NCBI RefSeq assembly: GCF_003390845.1 | Contig: NZ_QMEK01000003.1 | Location: 1 to 64,000 of the forward strand | Origin: Tropicimonas sp. IMCC34043 | Lineage (GTDB): Bacteria > Pseudomonadota > Alphaproteobacteria > Rhodobacterales > Rhodobacteraceae | Direction: 5' to 3' | DNA length: 64,000 nt | Shown here: positions 53,383-61,986 of the stretch, one piece after another | Layout: each line of letters starts with the position of its first letter | Numbering within the stretch: the first letter of the stretch is position 1 | Translations under genes and position numbers: made by a program | The notes under the pieces: generated by a model | The model's input: the letters and a program-made list of their open reading frames with translations, nothing else | The model's database searches: none | Told to the model about the DNA's origin: nothing

Positions 53383-54096
53383 TTATCTGGTGAGGGTTTC
53401 GATGACTTTCGACAGCCTGTCGCCTTCGCGATCTCCGAAGGCCTGACCGAGTTCATAGGCGCGCTGCACCTCGATCATCCGCGCGACCTCGAGCACCGGG
53501 TTGACGTTCGATCCTTCGACGAAACCTTGAAGCACCTTGGCTTCCTCGACCGGTTCGACATCGCCGTCGACGGCGAAAAGAGCGCCTGACTCATGGGCGA
53601 GGCTTGCCGACCCGTCCGGCCGCACGACGCCGATGCGCGCCACCGGCTGACCATCGGCACTGAGCGTCCCGTCGGAGGCCACGGCGATGTCGCGCGCGTC
53701 GGGCGGCACGAAGATCGGGGCGCCGCCGTCGTCCAGAACCGGATAGCCGTCGGGCGTGACCAGATCCCCGGCCTCGTTCGGCTGAAAGCTGCCGGCCCGG
53801 GTCAGCCGCTGGCCGCCTGGCGTATCGACCCAGAAGAATCCCTCGCCCTCGATGGCAAGATCGAACTCGCCCCCGGTGGGATCGAGCGGGCCCTGCGAGA
53901 GGTCCAGATGCCTGCCGCGCGCGGATGCCATCGAAATCGAACCGGCGGCACCGGGCGATGCTTTCACGAATTCGGAAAACACCACGCCTTCGCGGCGAAA
54001 ACCGCTGGTGGACAGGTTCGATATATTATTGGCAATCGTCCGCATTTCGCCCCAGAGCCCGGACTGGCGGGAAATCGTCACATAGGCTGTCCCCAT
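53383..54096 (-). CDS. flgF: Flagellar proximal rod protein FlgF
   Basis: A 237-residue rod protein. It has the rod N-terminus SRQSGLWGEMRTIANNISNLSTSGFRREGVVFSEFV, the central IEGEGFFWVDTPGGQRLTRAGSFQPNEAGDLVTPDGYPV and the C-terminal NPVLEVARMIEVQRAYELGQAFGDREGDRL. Length and motifs separate it from FlgG. It abuts fliQ with one base between, within the flgB-to-fliL operon. Confidence 0.95.
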   Translation of the reverse strand: MGTAYVTISRQSGLWGEMRTIANNISNLSTSGFRREGVVFSEFVKASPGAAGSISMASARGRHLDLSQGPLDPTGGEFDLAIEGEGFFWVDTPGGQRLTRAGSFQPNEAGDLVTPDGYPVLDDGGAPIFVPPDARDIAVASDGTLSADGQPVARIGVVRPDGSASLAHESGALFAVDGDVEPVEEAKVLQGFVEGSNVNPVLEVARMIEVQRAYELGQAFGDREGDRLSKVIETLTR

Positions 54097-54097
54097 C

Positions 54098-54364
54098 TCA
54101 ACCTCCGGCGATCAGCGGCACGATCCGCGCCGCGAAGAAATCTGTGACGGAGTGCGACATGAAATCCATCGACATCCAGAACACCACGACGATTGCGAGG
54201 AGTTTCGGGACGAAGGTCAGCGTCATTTCCTGAATCGACGTCAGCGCCTGGAACAGGCCGACGACGATCCCGGTGACAAGTGCCACCGACAGGATGGGAA
54301 GCGATACGACGACCGCGACCCAGAGCCCCTCGCGAAGTGTGTCGAAAAAGACGGCCTCTTCCAT
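54098..54364 (-). CDS. fliQ: Flagellar export apparatus protein FliQ
   Basis: An 88-residue membrane protein with two helices, part of the FliPQR export gate. FFDTLREGLWVAVVVSLPILSVALVTGIVVGLFQALTSIQEMTLTFVPKLLAIVVVF matches the FliQ/SctS pattern, including the polar TSIQEMTLTFVPK link. It is placed between fliE and flgF, without fliP or fliR, which must lie elsewhere. Confidence 0.94.
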   Translation of the reverse strand: MEEAVFFDTLREGLWVAVVVSLPILSVALVTGIVVGLFQALTSIQEMTLTFVPKLLAIVVVFWMSMDFMSHSVTDFFAARIVPLIAGG

Positions 54365-54367
54365 CGG

Positions 54368-54658
54368 TCAGACCGGCATCCTTAGGATTTCCTGATATGC
54401 CTCGACCACCTTGTCGCGGAGCGTGGACGCCGTCTCGACCGCCAGTTCGGTCTGGGACAGGGCGGTGACGAGCACGAGCGGATCGGCATCGCCGACCATG
54501 GCGGCCTTTGCCGTCGCCTCGCTGTTGCGCAGGACCGCGGCGAAATCGTCTGCGGCCGCGCCAAGCGCCTCGCCCGGGCCGCTCGGTTTTGCCGAGGGCG
54601 CAAGCGCCGGTTTTGCGGCCAGATAGGCCCGTTCTGCCTGTAGTGCCTGGATCGCCAT
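54368..54658 (-). CDS. fliE: Flagellar hook-basal body protein FliE
   Basis: A 96-residue protein linking the MS ring to the rod. An Ala-rich N-terminus precedes the conserved DDFAAVLRNSEATAKAAMVGDADPLVLVTALSQTELAVETASTLRDKVVEAYQEILRMPV, the typical FliE C-terminal pattern. It lies 11 bp after flgC and 3 bp before fliQ. Confidence 0.92.
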   Translation of the reverse strand: MAIQALQAERAYLAAKPALAPSAKPSGPGEALGAAADDFAAVLRNSEATAKAAMVGDADPLVLVTALSQTELAVETASTLRDKVVEAYQEILRMPV

Positions 54659-54669
54659 TCTGGGTCTCC

Positions 54670-55059
54670 CTATTTTCTCAGGAGTTCGAACAGGCTTGCG
54701 GTCATCTGCCGGGCCTGATCGAACATTTTCAGGTTCGCTTCGTAGCTCCGTTGCGCCTCGCGGGCGTCCGCGACCTCGACCAGGAGGTTGACGTTCGATC
54801 CGTCATAATGGCCGGAGCCGTCTGCCAGCGGGTGGGCAGGGTCGTAAATCCGTTCAAGCTTGCTCTGGTCGAGCTGCACGGCAGAATTGCGGACCAGCGC
54901 GATGCCGTCCGGGTCCCGCGCCTCTTCGAAGCTTGTAAGCTTGCGCCGGAACCCCGGCGTGTCGGCATTGGCGATGTTCTCCGAGACGTGGCGCAGGCGG
55001 GTCGATTGTGCCTGCATGCCGCTTGCCGAAACCTTCATGGTATCGAGAAGATCTGCCAT
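54670..55059 (-). CDS. flgC: Flagellar proximal rod protein FlgC
   Basis: A 129-residue rod protein. It contains MKVSASGMQAQSTRLRHVSENIANADTPGFRRKLTSFEEA and the C-terminal NVNLLVEVADAREAQRSYEANLKMFDQARQMTASLFELL. ATG 55059 is chosen because GAGG lies six bases upstream. A GTG at 55071 overlaps the flgB stop and is less likely. It is 8 bp after flgB. Confidence 0.95.
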   Translation of the reverse strand: MADLLDTMKVSASGMQAQSTRLRHVSENIANADTPGFRRKLTSFEEARDPDGIALVRNSAVQLDQSKLERIYDPAHPLADGSGHYDGSNVNLLVEVADAREAQRSYEANLKMFDQARQMTASLFELLRK

Positions 55060-55067
55060 GGTTTGCC

Positions 55068-55457
55068 TCACGTCCGTCCGAGGCTGGCGCGCAAGACGCT
55101 CAACCCGTTCTTGTAGATCGACAGCGCCATTTCATGCTGCTGGCGAATGACGGCGGTTTTCATGATTTCGGTTTCGAGCGAAACGGAATTTCCATTCGCG
55201 TCGGTTTCGGCGTTTTCCACGACCGACGATTTCGGAAGCGTTGCTGACGGTGGTTCCGCGAAATGGCCGGCGCGCGTGGCGCGCAGCGGCATTTGGTCGA
55301 AATTCGAATCGTATGTTTCTGAAAAGCTGGCGAGGTCCTGCTGGCGATAGCCCGGCGTATCGGCATTGGCGATGTTTCGGGCGACAACGGATTGGCGGTT
55401 CGATGCATATTGGGCAAGGCCCTGCGCCATCCGGAATATCTCGAAATTTTCGAACAT
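55068..55457 (-). CDS. flgB: Flagellar basal-body rod protein FlgB
   Basis: A 129-residue rod protein and first gene of the minus-strand operon. The N-terminal MAQGLAQYASNRQSVVARNIANADTPGYRQQDLASFSE and the C-terminal helix with TAVIRQQHEMALSIYKNGLSVLRASLGR are diagnostic. ATG 55457 follows GGGAGAAAC; an in-frame start at 55481 is not used. It is divergent from fliI with an 80-bp gap. Confidence 0.95.
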   Translation of the reverse strand: MFENFEIFRMAQGLAQYASNRQSVVARNIANADTPGYRQQDLASFSETYDSNFDQMPLRATRAGHFAEPPSATLPKSSVVENAETDANGNSVSLETEIMKTAVIRQQHEMALSIYKNGLSVLRASLGRT

Positions 55458-55537
55458 CGGGGTTTCTCCCTCGGCTTTCAATCATGGCTTAACTGCGATT
55501 CCTTTAGAAACGGTGTGCGCATGTATTGGAGCCTGAA

Positions 55538-56902
55538 ATGACCGGCAGAAGCCTTACCCCCCTGACCAATGAAATCCTGTCGCTCAGGGCGGTGCGCCCG
55601 GTCGGGCGGGTCAGGCGGATCGGCCACGGCACAATGACCGTCGGCGGGTTGGCGACCGAGGCGGCGCTCGGCGATCACGTGCGGATCGACTTGCGCGACG
55701 GCGCATTGCGCGGCGAGATCGTCGATCTGTCCTTCGAGGGCGCTGTGGTTCTGCCGGATGGCGCGGGGGAGGGGATACGCATTGGCGATCCGGTGATCCT
55801 CGACGGCCCTCCGACGATCGCGCCGTCCGACCATTGGATCGGACGGGTCATCGACCCCTACGGGCAGCCGCTTGACGGGCGCGGACTGGGACGTGGCATC
55901 GTCGAACGGCCGCTTCGGGCATCCGCACCCCGGGCGATCGAGCGGCGGTCGCTCGGCGGTCGTCTGGCGACCGGGCTGGCCGTTTTCGACACGCTGTTGC
56001 CGATCGTGCGGGGGCAGCGGGTCGGGGTCTTCTCCGGTTCCGGGGTGGGCAAATCCACCCTGCTCGGGAACCTTGCCAAGGGAGTCGATGCCGACGTCGC
56101 GGTGATTGCGCTTGTCGGCGAACGGGGCCGCGAAGTGCGCGAGTTCGTCGACAAGACCCTGGGTCCCGACGGCATGAAAAAGGCAGTCGTGGTCGCCGCG
56201 ACATCCGATCAGCCGCCACTGACGCGTCGCCATGCGTTGTGGACGGCGATGGCAGTGGCCGAACATTTTCGGGATCACGGCCGGCACGTGCTGTTTCTGG
56301 CCGATTCCGTGACCCGCTTTGCCGAGGCGCATCGCGAGATCGTCCTGGCCGCCGGAGAGGTGCCGTCGCTGCGTGGCTTCCCTCCGTCGGTGGCGCATAT
56401 GATCACGGCGCTTGCAGAACGTTCGGGTCCGGGACCGAAGCGAAGTGGTGGCGACATCACCGCGGTGTTCACGGTTCTCGTCGCCGGTTCCGACATGGAG
56501 GAGCCGATCGCCGACATCCTGCGCGGTGTGCTTGACGGCCATATCGTGCTGGACCGGCAGATCGCGGAGCGGGGGCGCTATCCGGCGATCGATCTGCTGC
56601 GCTCGGTGTCGCGCAGCCTGCCCGAGGCGGCCAGCGGGCAGGAGAATGCGCTGATCCAGCTCGCGCGCCAGCGCCTCGGGGCCTATGACCGGGCCGAACT
56701 GATGATCCAGTCAGGGCTCTATGCCGGAGGGAGCGATCCGAACATCGATGCAGCGATCCGGGTCTGGCCGGCGCTCGATGCCTTTCTGACCGAGCCTTCG
56801 CCGGACGGTCCGTCTGCGGCGTTCGCGCGGCTTTCCAGGATCCTTTTCGTCCCGGGGACAGCGTCTGCGCCGAAGCCGCCGCGAACGCCCTCAGATCGAT
56901 GA
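55538..56902 (+). CDS. fliI: Flagellum-specific ATPase FliI
   Basis: A 454-residue F1-beta-like ATPase driving flagellar protein export. Walker A is SGSGVGKS (166-173), with VGERGREVREFVDKTLG and VLFLADSVTRFAEAHREI (Walker B and arginine-finger region) downstream. ATG 55538 is chosen because GGAG lies seven bases upstream; an in-frame TTG at 55526 is disregarded. It is transcribed away from flgB, and its 3' end overlaps the convergent DUF1217 gene by 12 bp. Confidence 0.96.
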   Translation: MTGRSLTPLTNEILSLRAVRPVGRVRRIGHGTMTVGGLATEAALGDHVRIDLRDGALRGEIVDLSFEGAVVLPDGAGEGIRIGDPVILDGPPTIAPSDHWIGRVIDPYGQPLDGRGLGRGIVERPLRASAPRAIERRSLGGRLATGLAVFDTLLPIVRGQRVGVFSGSGVGKSTLLGNLAKGVDADVAVIALVGERGREVREFVDKTLGPDGMKKAVVVAATSDQPPLTRRHALWTAMAVAEHFRDHGRHVLFLADSVTRFAEAHREIVLAAGEVPSLRGFPPSVAHMITALAERSGPGPKRSGGDITAVFTVLVAGSDMEEPIADILRGVLDGHIVLDRQIAERGRYPAIDLLRSVSRSLPEAASGQENALIQLARQRLGAYDRAELMIQSGLYAGGSDPNIDAAIRVWPALDAFLTEPSPDGPSAAFARLSRILFVPGTASAPKPPRTPSDR

Positions 56903-57685
56903 GAGCAGGCTCAACGCGATATTGGCCGAGGACATGCCGCTGGCACTGTTCTTCAACTCGGATCGCACAAGGTAGGTGCGCACGAGCTCGTTCATGACAT
57001 CGGGATCGCTGAACCCCGTGACCTCGGAAAAGCCGAACGCACGCTGCGTCTTGTCGCGAAATATTTCCATCTGTCTGTCGACGTCGAGGTTTCCGAAGGA
57101 GTCCGGCAGTCCGAAGGCTGTCTCGAATACGGACCGCAGCGGTTCGGAGCCCATGACCGTATACCACTTGGCATTGTCGCTCATGTCGTCACCGGCAATT
57201 TCGGCCAGTTCCCGCTGCGCGTTGAGCGCCAGACGGTAGTCCGTGTTCTGATCGCCCACGTCGATCTCGAACTGCCGGTCTCGATAGGCCGAGACGATCT
57301 CGTCCGCAAAGCCGCTCAACTGGGTGCGGGCGGGAATTCCCTGACCGAATCCGAACGCCTCGCAGAGCTTGAGATAGCTCTTGTCAGACAGCTTGTTGGC
57401 GAGCGCGGTCTTGTCGGCGGTCCCCTCCTCGAGGACCTTCCGGATGAAGAACGTGTTGTTGATGTCGGCGTCGAGCCCGAAGGCGCCGAGGGCGACCGCC
57501 AGAAGCCTGCGATCGCCGACCAGGTCCTCTGCAGTCTTCGCCTTACCGATATTCTCGGCGAAGTAATCGGTGTCGCGTTTGACCGGCCCTGAGGTCGCAT
57601 GGGTTTCCTGCTGCACCGCAAGCGTGCGTTGCAGAAAACCCCAGCCGGCATACCCGCTGAGCGGCAGAATCGGTTGAAACGTCAC
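56891..57685 (-). CDS. DUF1217 flagellar-associated protein
   Basis: A 264-residue protein of the DUF1217 type, found beside flagellar genes in Rhodobacterales and Rhizobiales. Recognisable stretches are SGYAGWGFLQRTLAVQQETHATSGPVKRDTDYFAENIG and the middle LVGDRRLLAVALGAFGLDADINNTFFIRKVLEEG, plus the C-terminal VRTYLVRSELKNSASGMSSANIALSLL. The family has no proven function, and the flagellar context is the main clue. It overlaps flbT by 4 bp and the fliI 3' end by 12 bp. Confidence 0.82.
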   Translation of the reverse strand: MTFQPILPLSGYAGWGFLQRTLAVQQETHATSGPVKRDTDYFAENIGKAKTAEDLVGDRRLLAVALGAFGLDADINNTFFIRKVLEEGTADKTALANKLSDKSYLKLCEAFGFGQGIPARTQLSGFADEIVSAYRDRQFEIDVGDQNTDYRLALNAQRELAEIAGDDMSDNAKWYTVMGSEPLRSVFETAFGLPDSFGNLDVDRQMEIFRDKTQRAFGFSEVTGFSDPDVMNELVRTYLVRSELKNSASGMSSANIALSLLSSI

Positions 57686-58086
57686 CTTTCACCCGCCCCG
57701 AACAGCCGTTCTTCCCTTGGCAGCAATCCGCGCAGCGCCTTGAGCGCCTTGTAGTACTGCGTTTCAATCACGGCAGCGGTTGCGAGGTCGAGCCGCTGGC
57801 GACTGTCCGGATCTGTCAGGACCTGGCTCAACTGCTCGATCCCGCGCAGCAACTGCCGTCGCGCTTCTTCGGGATCGGCGTCGCCGGAAAGCACCAGCTG
57901 TGCGACGTAGCAGACCCGCCGGACCGGCGTGTTGACCTCTTCGGGGTGGATCGCATCCTTAAGGCGCAGGATATTGGCGTTCGGAGTGACGATCGACAGC
58001 CGGCTACGACGCTCGCCGTTCTCGATCACCGCCCCGTTGATCAGAACGCGCTCCTTTGGCCCGAGTTTGAGGACAAGGCCGCTCAT
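57682..58086 (-). CDS. flbT: Flagellin post-transcriptional regulator FlbT
   Basis: A 134-residue FlbT. SGLVLKLGPKERVLINGAVIENGERRSRLSIVTPNANILRLKDAI and VRRVCYVAQLVLSGDADPEEARRQLLRGIEQL match the family. In Caulobacter and relatives FlbT binds the flagellin mRNA 5' region and controls its stability. It overlaps flaF and the DUF1217 gene by 4 bp each, forming a coupled cassette with flagellin just upstream. Confidence 0.95.
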   Translation of the reverse strand: MSGLVLKLGPKERVLINGAVIENGERRSRLSIVTPNANILRLKDAIHPEEVNTPVRRVCYVAQLVLSGDADPEEARRQLLRGIEQLSQVLTDPDSRQRLDLATAAVIETQYYKALKALRGLLPREERLFGAGER

Positions 58087-58460
58087 GCTGCGCAGCCTTC
58101 CACCCCAAGACCGCGCATGATGGCGACATTGATGTCGATCAGCACGTCAGTCGTTGCCTCTCCGCGCAGGACACGGCGGCTGTGGGCATCGACGAACTCG
58201 TGAAGATAGAAGATCCGGGCACGCAAGGACCGCGGCAGGGGGTTGCCTGCGTCGGCGACATCCATGGCAAGCGCAGTCCAGAGGCGCCGGTTGTCGTGGA
58301 TTGCCTGGGCAAGCGCAGAAATGTTTCCCGGCACGCCGGAATCGGCAGATTTCAGGCGCCGTGTCGCCTCGGCGAACACGTCGTATTCGTTGCCGCGGGA
58401 AGTGCGCAGGGGCGCGGTTGATGACCCGTAGGCCATTTGGGCCATGTCGACAGCGTTCAC
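58083..58460 (-). CDS. flaF: Flagellin assembly regulator FlaF
   Basis: A 125-residue FlaF. GTG 58460 is preferred because GGAAGGA lies upstream and it yields VNAVDMAQMAYGSSTAP, the family N-terminus; ATG 58445 has no ribosome-binding site. The centre AEATRRLKSADSGVPGNISALAQAIHDNRRLWTALAMDVAD and the C-terminal FYLHEFVDAHSRRVLRGEATTDVLIDINVAIMRGL are typical. FlaF promotes flagellin translation or secretion and antagonises FlbT in Caulobacter. A 95-bp gap separates it from the flagellin gene. Confidence 0.93.
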   Translation of the reverse strand: MNAVDMAQMAYGSSTAPLRTSRGNEYDVFAEATRRLKSADSGVPGNISALAQAIHDNRRLWTALAMDVADAGNPLPRSLRARIFYLHEFVDAHSRRVLRGEATTDVLIDINVAIMRGLGVEGCAA

Positions 58461-58555
58461 GGGGGGAGTCCTTCCGGAAAGGATCTGCCTATTGGCAGAT
58501 AACTGAAGCCGAAGAGAGGAGCGCGGATTGACCCGCGCCCCAGATTTGCCCGACC

Positions 58556-59401
58556 TTAGCGGAAGAGCTGCATGATGGTTTGCGGCGCCTGGTTGGCGAT
58601 GGAAAGCGCCTGCACACCAAGCTGCTGCTGGGTTTGCAGTGCCTGGAGCCGTGCCGAGGCTTCCTCCATATCGGCATCGACGAGCGTACCGATCCCGACC
58701 TTCATCGAGTCCGTGAGCTTGCCCACAAACTCGTTCTGATCGGACAGGCGCGCCGCCGAGGCGCCGAGCGCGGCAGCCCCGTCGATCGCCGTTTGCAGGA
58801 AGGTCTCGATTTCGCCCAGTGCGGTTGCCGCAGTCGCCGTATCGGTGATCGCGGTAAGGTTGGTGGCCAGATCCATGCTGGTTTCGAAATCGACCGAGTC
58901 GACCGTGATCATCCCGGGGGTCACCGAGGTTGCACCGACGCGGTCGAGCGAGGAAAGAACCGACAGACTGGTCGCGCCGTTGCCGTCCACATCGGTGGCC
59001 AACAGGTTCGCGCCGTTGAACTGCGCCGCCGAAATGATCGACGCCACCTGCGCCGCGCGCTCGGAAATGTCCTTCTGGATCTTGCCGAAGTCCACGTTTT
59101 CGCTGTTGGCGGAAACCGCGAGTTCCTTGATCTCTCCCAGCACGTTGACGATCTGTTCTGCAGCGGCAGAGGCGACCGCGACAGTCGATTCGCCCATCGA
59201 CAGGCTGTCCGAGATCGATTTGAAGCCGGCGACATCGGCCTCCATCACTTTCGAAATCGCCCAGACGGCGGCGTTGTCCTTGGCCGAGCCAACAGACTTG
59301 CCGGTCGAGATTTCGCTTTGGACCTTGTTGAGATCGCCATTGACCGCCTTCAGGGTCTGAAGGGCAACCATCGCGCTGGTATTCGTGAGAATGCTGGTCA
59401 T
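58556..59401 (-). CDS. Flagellin
   Basis: A 281-residue flagellin with no large variable central domain. The N-terminal D0/D1 part (TSILTNTSAMVALQTLKAVNGDLNKVQSEISTGKSVGSAKDNAAVWAISKVMEADV) and the C-terminal part (ASARLQALQTQQQLGVQALSIANQAPQTIMQLFR) are complete. The start at 59401 is used. A 7-bp hairpin lies 48-67 bp upstream in the untranslated leader. It is the only flagellin gene in this window and heads the flaF-flbT cassette. Confidence 0.96.
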   Translation of the reverse strand: MTSILTNTSAMVALQTLKAVNGDLNKVQSEISTGKSVGSAKDNAAVWAISKVMEADVAGFKSISDSLSMGESTVAVASAAAEQIVNVLGEIKELAVSANSENVDFGKIQKDISERAAQVASIISAAQFNGANLLATDVDGNGATSLSVLSSLDRVGATSVTPGMITVDSVDFETSMDLATNLTAITDTATAATALGEIETFLQTAIDGAAALGASAARLSDQNEFVGKLTDSMKVGIGTLVDADMEEASARLQALQTQQQLGVQALSIANQAPQTIMQLFR

Positions 59402-59448
59402 GTTCTCGATGTCCTTGCAAATCGGCACTTTTTGCCGGAGGTCACGAC

Positions 59449-59468
59449 CGCCGGAAGATCCCGGCGGA
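59449..59468 (-). promoter_or_regulatory. Flagellin 5'-leader hairpin
   Basis: CCGCCGG (59449-59455) and CCGGCGG (59462-59468) form a perfect 7-bp stem around a six-base loop, 48-67 bases upstream of the flagellin start. FlbT is known to act on the 5' leader of flagellin mRNA in Caulobacter, so this could be part of its target. That link is inferred. Confidence 0.45.
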
Positions 59469-59616
59469 TCATTTGGCCTTCTTTGCCTTACGAATGGCTG
59501 GTTCGCCGATCGTGCCATTCCATCATGGAGTGCGGCATCAGATTTGGACCCAAGACCCTAAGAGAGTCCTAAACCCGCCAGGCGCCATTCAGAGCATTTG
59601 ACGACAATATGCATCG

Positions 59617-59955
59617 TCACGCCCGCCGCTCGGTTCTGGAACCGCCGGAATGCACCCTGCGGATCTCGCCTTCGGAGGTGTAGGTATCGAATTGCCGGAC
59701 GGCCTGCCGGATCTCGGTCAGCCGGAGCCTTGCCGCAGACACCCCGCGAAGCGCCGCCTCGAGCAGCAGCTGGTTTCGGTGTGCCAGACGGCGAATGCCA
59801 TGCAGCCCTGCGCTGTCCGCGTAAGGGGCGAGCCGCGCGATGATCTCCTGCTTTTCCGCAACAAGACCGCCCAGATCGTCCAGCCGACCACCGATCAGCG
59901 CCGTCCGCTCCCGCTCCAGAAGGGCCGCGAGGTCCTTTACCATGTCACCGTTCAT
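59617..59955 (-). CDS. FlgN-like flagellar export chaperone
   Basis: A 112-residue, helix-rich protein. VKDLAALLERERTALIGGRLDDLGGLVAEKQEIIARL has the FlgN pattern of a long coiled coil with a K-rich turn, followed by RNQLLLEAALRGVSAARLRL. FlgN-type chaperones bind hook-associated proteins before export. The assignment is by length, predicted helices and context; similarity is weak. It overlaps the FlgJ-like gene by 11 bp and precedes the flagellin gene by 215 bp. Confidence 0.6.
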   Translation of the reverse strand: MNGDMVKDLAALLERERTALIGGRLDDLGGLVAEKQEIIARLAPYADSAGLHGIRRLAHRNQLLLEAALRGVSAARLRLTEIRQAVRQFDTYTSEGEIRRVHSGGSRTERRA

Positions 59956-60244
59956 CCTGCCGCTCCTTCAATGCGTGGAAAATGGACTCGGCCAAGCCGA
60001 CTCCGCCACCCTCGGCGAGGGTTCGGGCCTGGGCGTCGCGCAACAGACTTGCGAACTGGTCTTCTCCGGTGCCGCCGTCAAAGCTGTCGCGCGCCTTGCC
60101 GAAGCCGGCGTGTTTCAGCATTTCCGACAGGAAACTCGCCTCGAGCTGGCTGGCAACCCTGTGCAACCTGGCATCGCCATCGGCTGCAGGAGACGGTTTG
60201 GAACGGAGTGAGAACTCAGGAACGGCTGTGGCGGGGGTCAGCAT
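59945..60244 (-). CDS. flgJ: Rod-binding protein, FlgJ N-terminal-type
   Basis: A 99-residue protein consisting only of the rod-binding domain: RVASQLEASFLSEMLKHAGFGKARDSFDGGTGEDQFASLLRDAQARTLAEGGGVGLAESIFHAL. The muramidase domain of enterobacterial FlgJ is missing, as is usual in alphaproteobacteria, where a separate lytic enzyme is used. It overlaps the FlgN-like gene by 11 bp and is divergent from fliK. Confidence 0.85.
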   Translation of the reverse strand: MLTPATAVPEFSLRSKPSPAADGDARLHRVASQLEASFLSEMLKHAGFGKARDSFDGGTGEDQFASLLRDAQARTLAEGGGVGLAESIFHALKERQDER

Positions 60245-60359
60245 GGGGATCCTCTGAAAATTCTTCGCACTTGGGCAAGGTTAGGCCGAATGGCGTAAAG
60301 GATCGGTAACCCATGACCGGCAATGTCGGCCTATCGAGAGGCAGAAGTCTGGAATCACG

Positions 60360-61979
60360 ATGCCCGTCATCCAGGAACTATCGACCGGCCATGCGACCCG
60401 AGCGCGGGGGGCGAGCAGTGCTGTCAACGCCACCGGTTGCGATCCAGCCGGCGGCTCGGCATTCTCGAAGCTTCTGTCGGATTGCCCGGACGACGGGTCG
60501 GAAGGGTCTGCCCAACGTGCCGACGATTTCCGCCGTGACCCTGCGGGCCAGGTTCGGTCTTCCCGAGAGGCGGAGCATCCGAATCGCGAGGGGCCTGACA
60601 GGCGACGTGAGCCCTCCGGGGGGGATCCAGCGGCTGATGTTCCGGTTGCCGTGGCGGCCGTCCAGACCGCAGATTGCGAGCCCCGGACAGATGTCGAAAT
60701 CGACCTCGGCGGAGATGCAACGAGGCCTCAAGGCGACATCGAGGCAGAGGGGCTGGAGGGTGAAATTGCGGACCCTGCCTTGTGCCTTGCCGGAGTTGGT
60801 CTGGCCGCGTCGACTGCGCCGCGGACCATTGTTGCCGAAGGGGCTGCCGGGCAATCCGGGATAAGGGAGGAAAGGTGGCCCGAAACGGTGAACCCGGCCC
60901 CGGCTTCCACTAATGGAACGGGCAAAGGGGCTTCTTCGGAGCGCGCTGTGGGTCAGGCTGCCGCAAATGGCGCCACCGCCGCCGCACATATCGGGCATGA
61001 GGCGTCGATCGCGGCCTCAAGCGCAGATCCCGGCGACGAAATGGTGCCTCAGGAGACGTATCGGGCTGCGGCAGCGGGTCGGGCCGATCGGTCGGTCGGC
61101 ACCCCGCTTGTGACCGCGCCGGTGTCTGCGCCGGCGGGGATTGGCCCGTCGGGCGATCCGCCTGCCGCGGCGACGCGGGCGGACGCCGCCCAGACATTCG
61201 CCAAGCCGGGGACCGAACTTGCCGCGACAGAGCGCGTGCCGACCGCGACAGGCCTCGGTGAGCAGCGGCAGATCGCGGCATCCTCGCAGGTGCCGAGCCC
61301 GACAGCGAGGAGGCACGACGAGGTGCGCTCTCTGCCCCCGGTGCGCGCCGCTCAGTCCACCGCTCTCGCCCCGCGTGGAGCCGGCGTGGACCCCGGCGAT
61401 CCGACTCGGGTGCAATTCCCGGGCGTTGAACAGGGGGCGGATATCGATGACGAGGCCGGGGGCGAAATGACGCCGGAGGTGTCTCTGGACGAGGGCGCCG
61501 ATCCGGGCCGGTTCGTTTCCGCATCGGCCCGGGGCGAGGCGCCGACTTTTGCGGGCACGTCGGAGCGCGCGCAAGCTGCCTCGATCCATGCAACCCTGCG
61601 CGGCCTTCCGGAAACAATCGCCCAGGCGCTCCGCGTTTCGCCCAATGGTTCGATCGACCTGCAGCTGACACCGGAAGACCTCGGCCGGCTCAGGATCTCG
61701 TTCACGCCGACGGAAACCGGGCTTCAGGTTCATGTGCATGCCGACCGTCCGGAAACCAGCCAACTGATCCGCCAGAATCTGGATATGCTGGCACAGGACC
61801 TGCGTGCCATTGGCTATGCCGAGGTCAGCCTGAACATGGACACCGGGCATGCCGGCAATGCCTGGGCCGGATCCGCGGGCGGTCGCTTTGAGGCATCCAC
61901 AGCAAACGACGATGGCGCCGCCATTCCCCCGTCTTCTGCCCGGCCGGCACCGGATGGCGGACTCGATCTGAGGTTTTGA
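60360..61979 (+). CDS. fliK: Flagellar hook-length control protein FliK
   Basis: A 539-residue protein. The first ~400 residues are low-complexity and rich in Ala, Gly, Pro and Glu, without repeats of clear period. The C-terminal 140 residues form the FliK globular domain: LRVSPNGSIDLQLTPEDLGRLRISFTPTETGLQVHVHADRPETSQLIRQNLDMLAQDLRAIGYAEVSLNMD. FliK measures hook length and switches export specificity. A start at 60360 is used; the ribosome-binding site is weak, so a start somewhat downstream is possible. flgD follows after 7 bp. Confidence 0.85.
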   Translation: MPVIQELSTGHATRARGASSAVNATGCDPAGGSAFSKLLSDCPDDGSEGSAQRADDFRRDPAGQVRSSREAEHPNREGPDRRREPSGGDPAADVPVAVAAVQTADCEPRTDVEIDLGGDATRPQGDIEAEGLEGEIADPALCLAGVGLAASTAPRTIVAEGAAGQSGIREERWPETVNPAPASTNGTGKGASSERAVGQAAANGATAAAHIGHEASIAASSADPGDEMVPQETYRAAAAGRADRSVGTPLVTAPVSAPAGIGPSGDPPAAATRADAAQTFAKPGTELAATERVPTATGLGEQRQIAASSQVPSPTARRHDEVRSLPPVRAAQSTALAPRGAGVDPGDPTRVQFPGVEQGADIDDEAGGEMTPEVSLDEGADPGRFVSASARGEAPTFAGTSERAQAASIHATLRGLPETIAQALRVSPNGSIDLQLTPEDLGRLRISFTPTETGLQVHVHADRPETSQLIRQNLDMLAQDLRAIGYAEVSLNMDTGHAGNAWAGSAGGRFEASTANDDGAAIPPSSARPAPDGGLDLRF

Positions 61980-61986
61980 GGCTCAC

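Noticed and set aside
58083-59420. Reading flaF as part of a 445-residue protein
   Set aside because: The upstream two thirds lie in another frame of the flagellin gene; only the C-terminal part from GTG 58460 matches FlaF.
59500-59525. Sigma54-type promoter upstream of flagellin (TGGCAC on the minus strand)
   Set aside because: The -24 element is perfect, but the -12 position reads GGCGA instead of TTGC, so the match is not adequate.
60313-60864. 183-codon plus-strand frame overlapping the start of fliK
   Set aside because: It is an alternate frame of the low-complexity FliK region and has no recognisable features.
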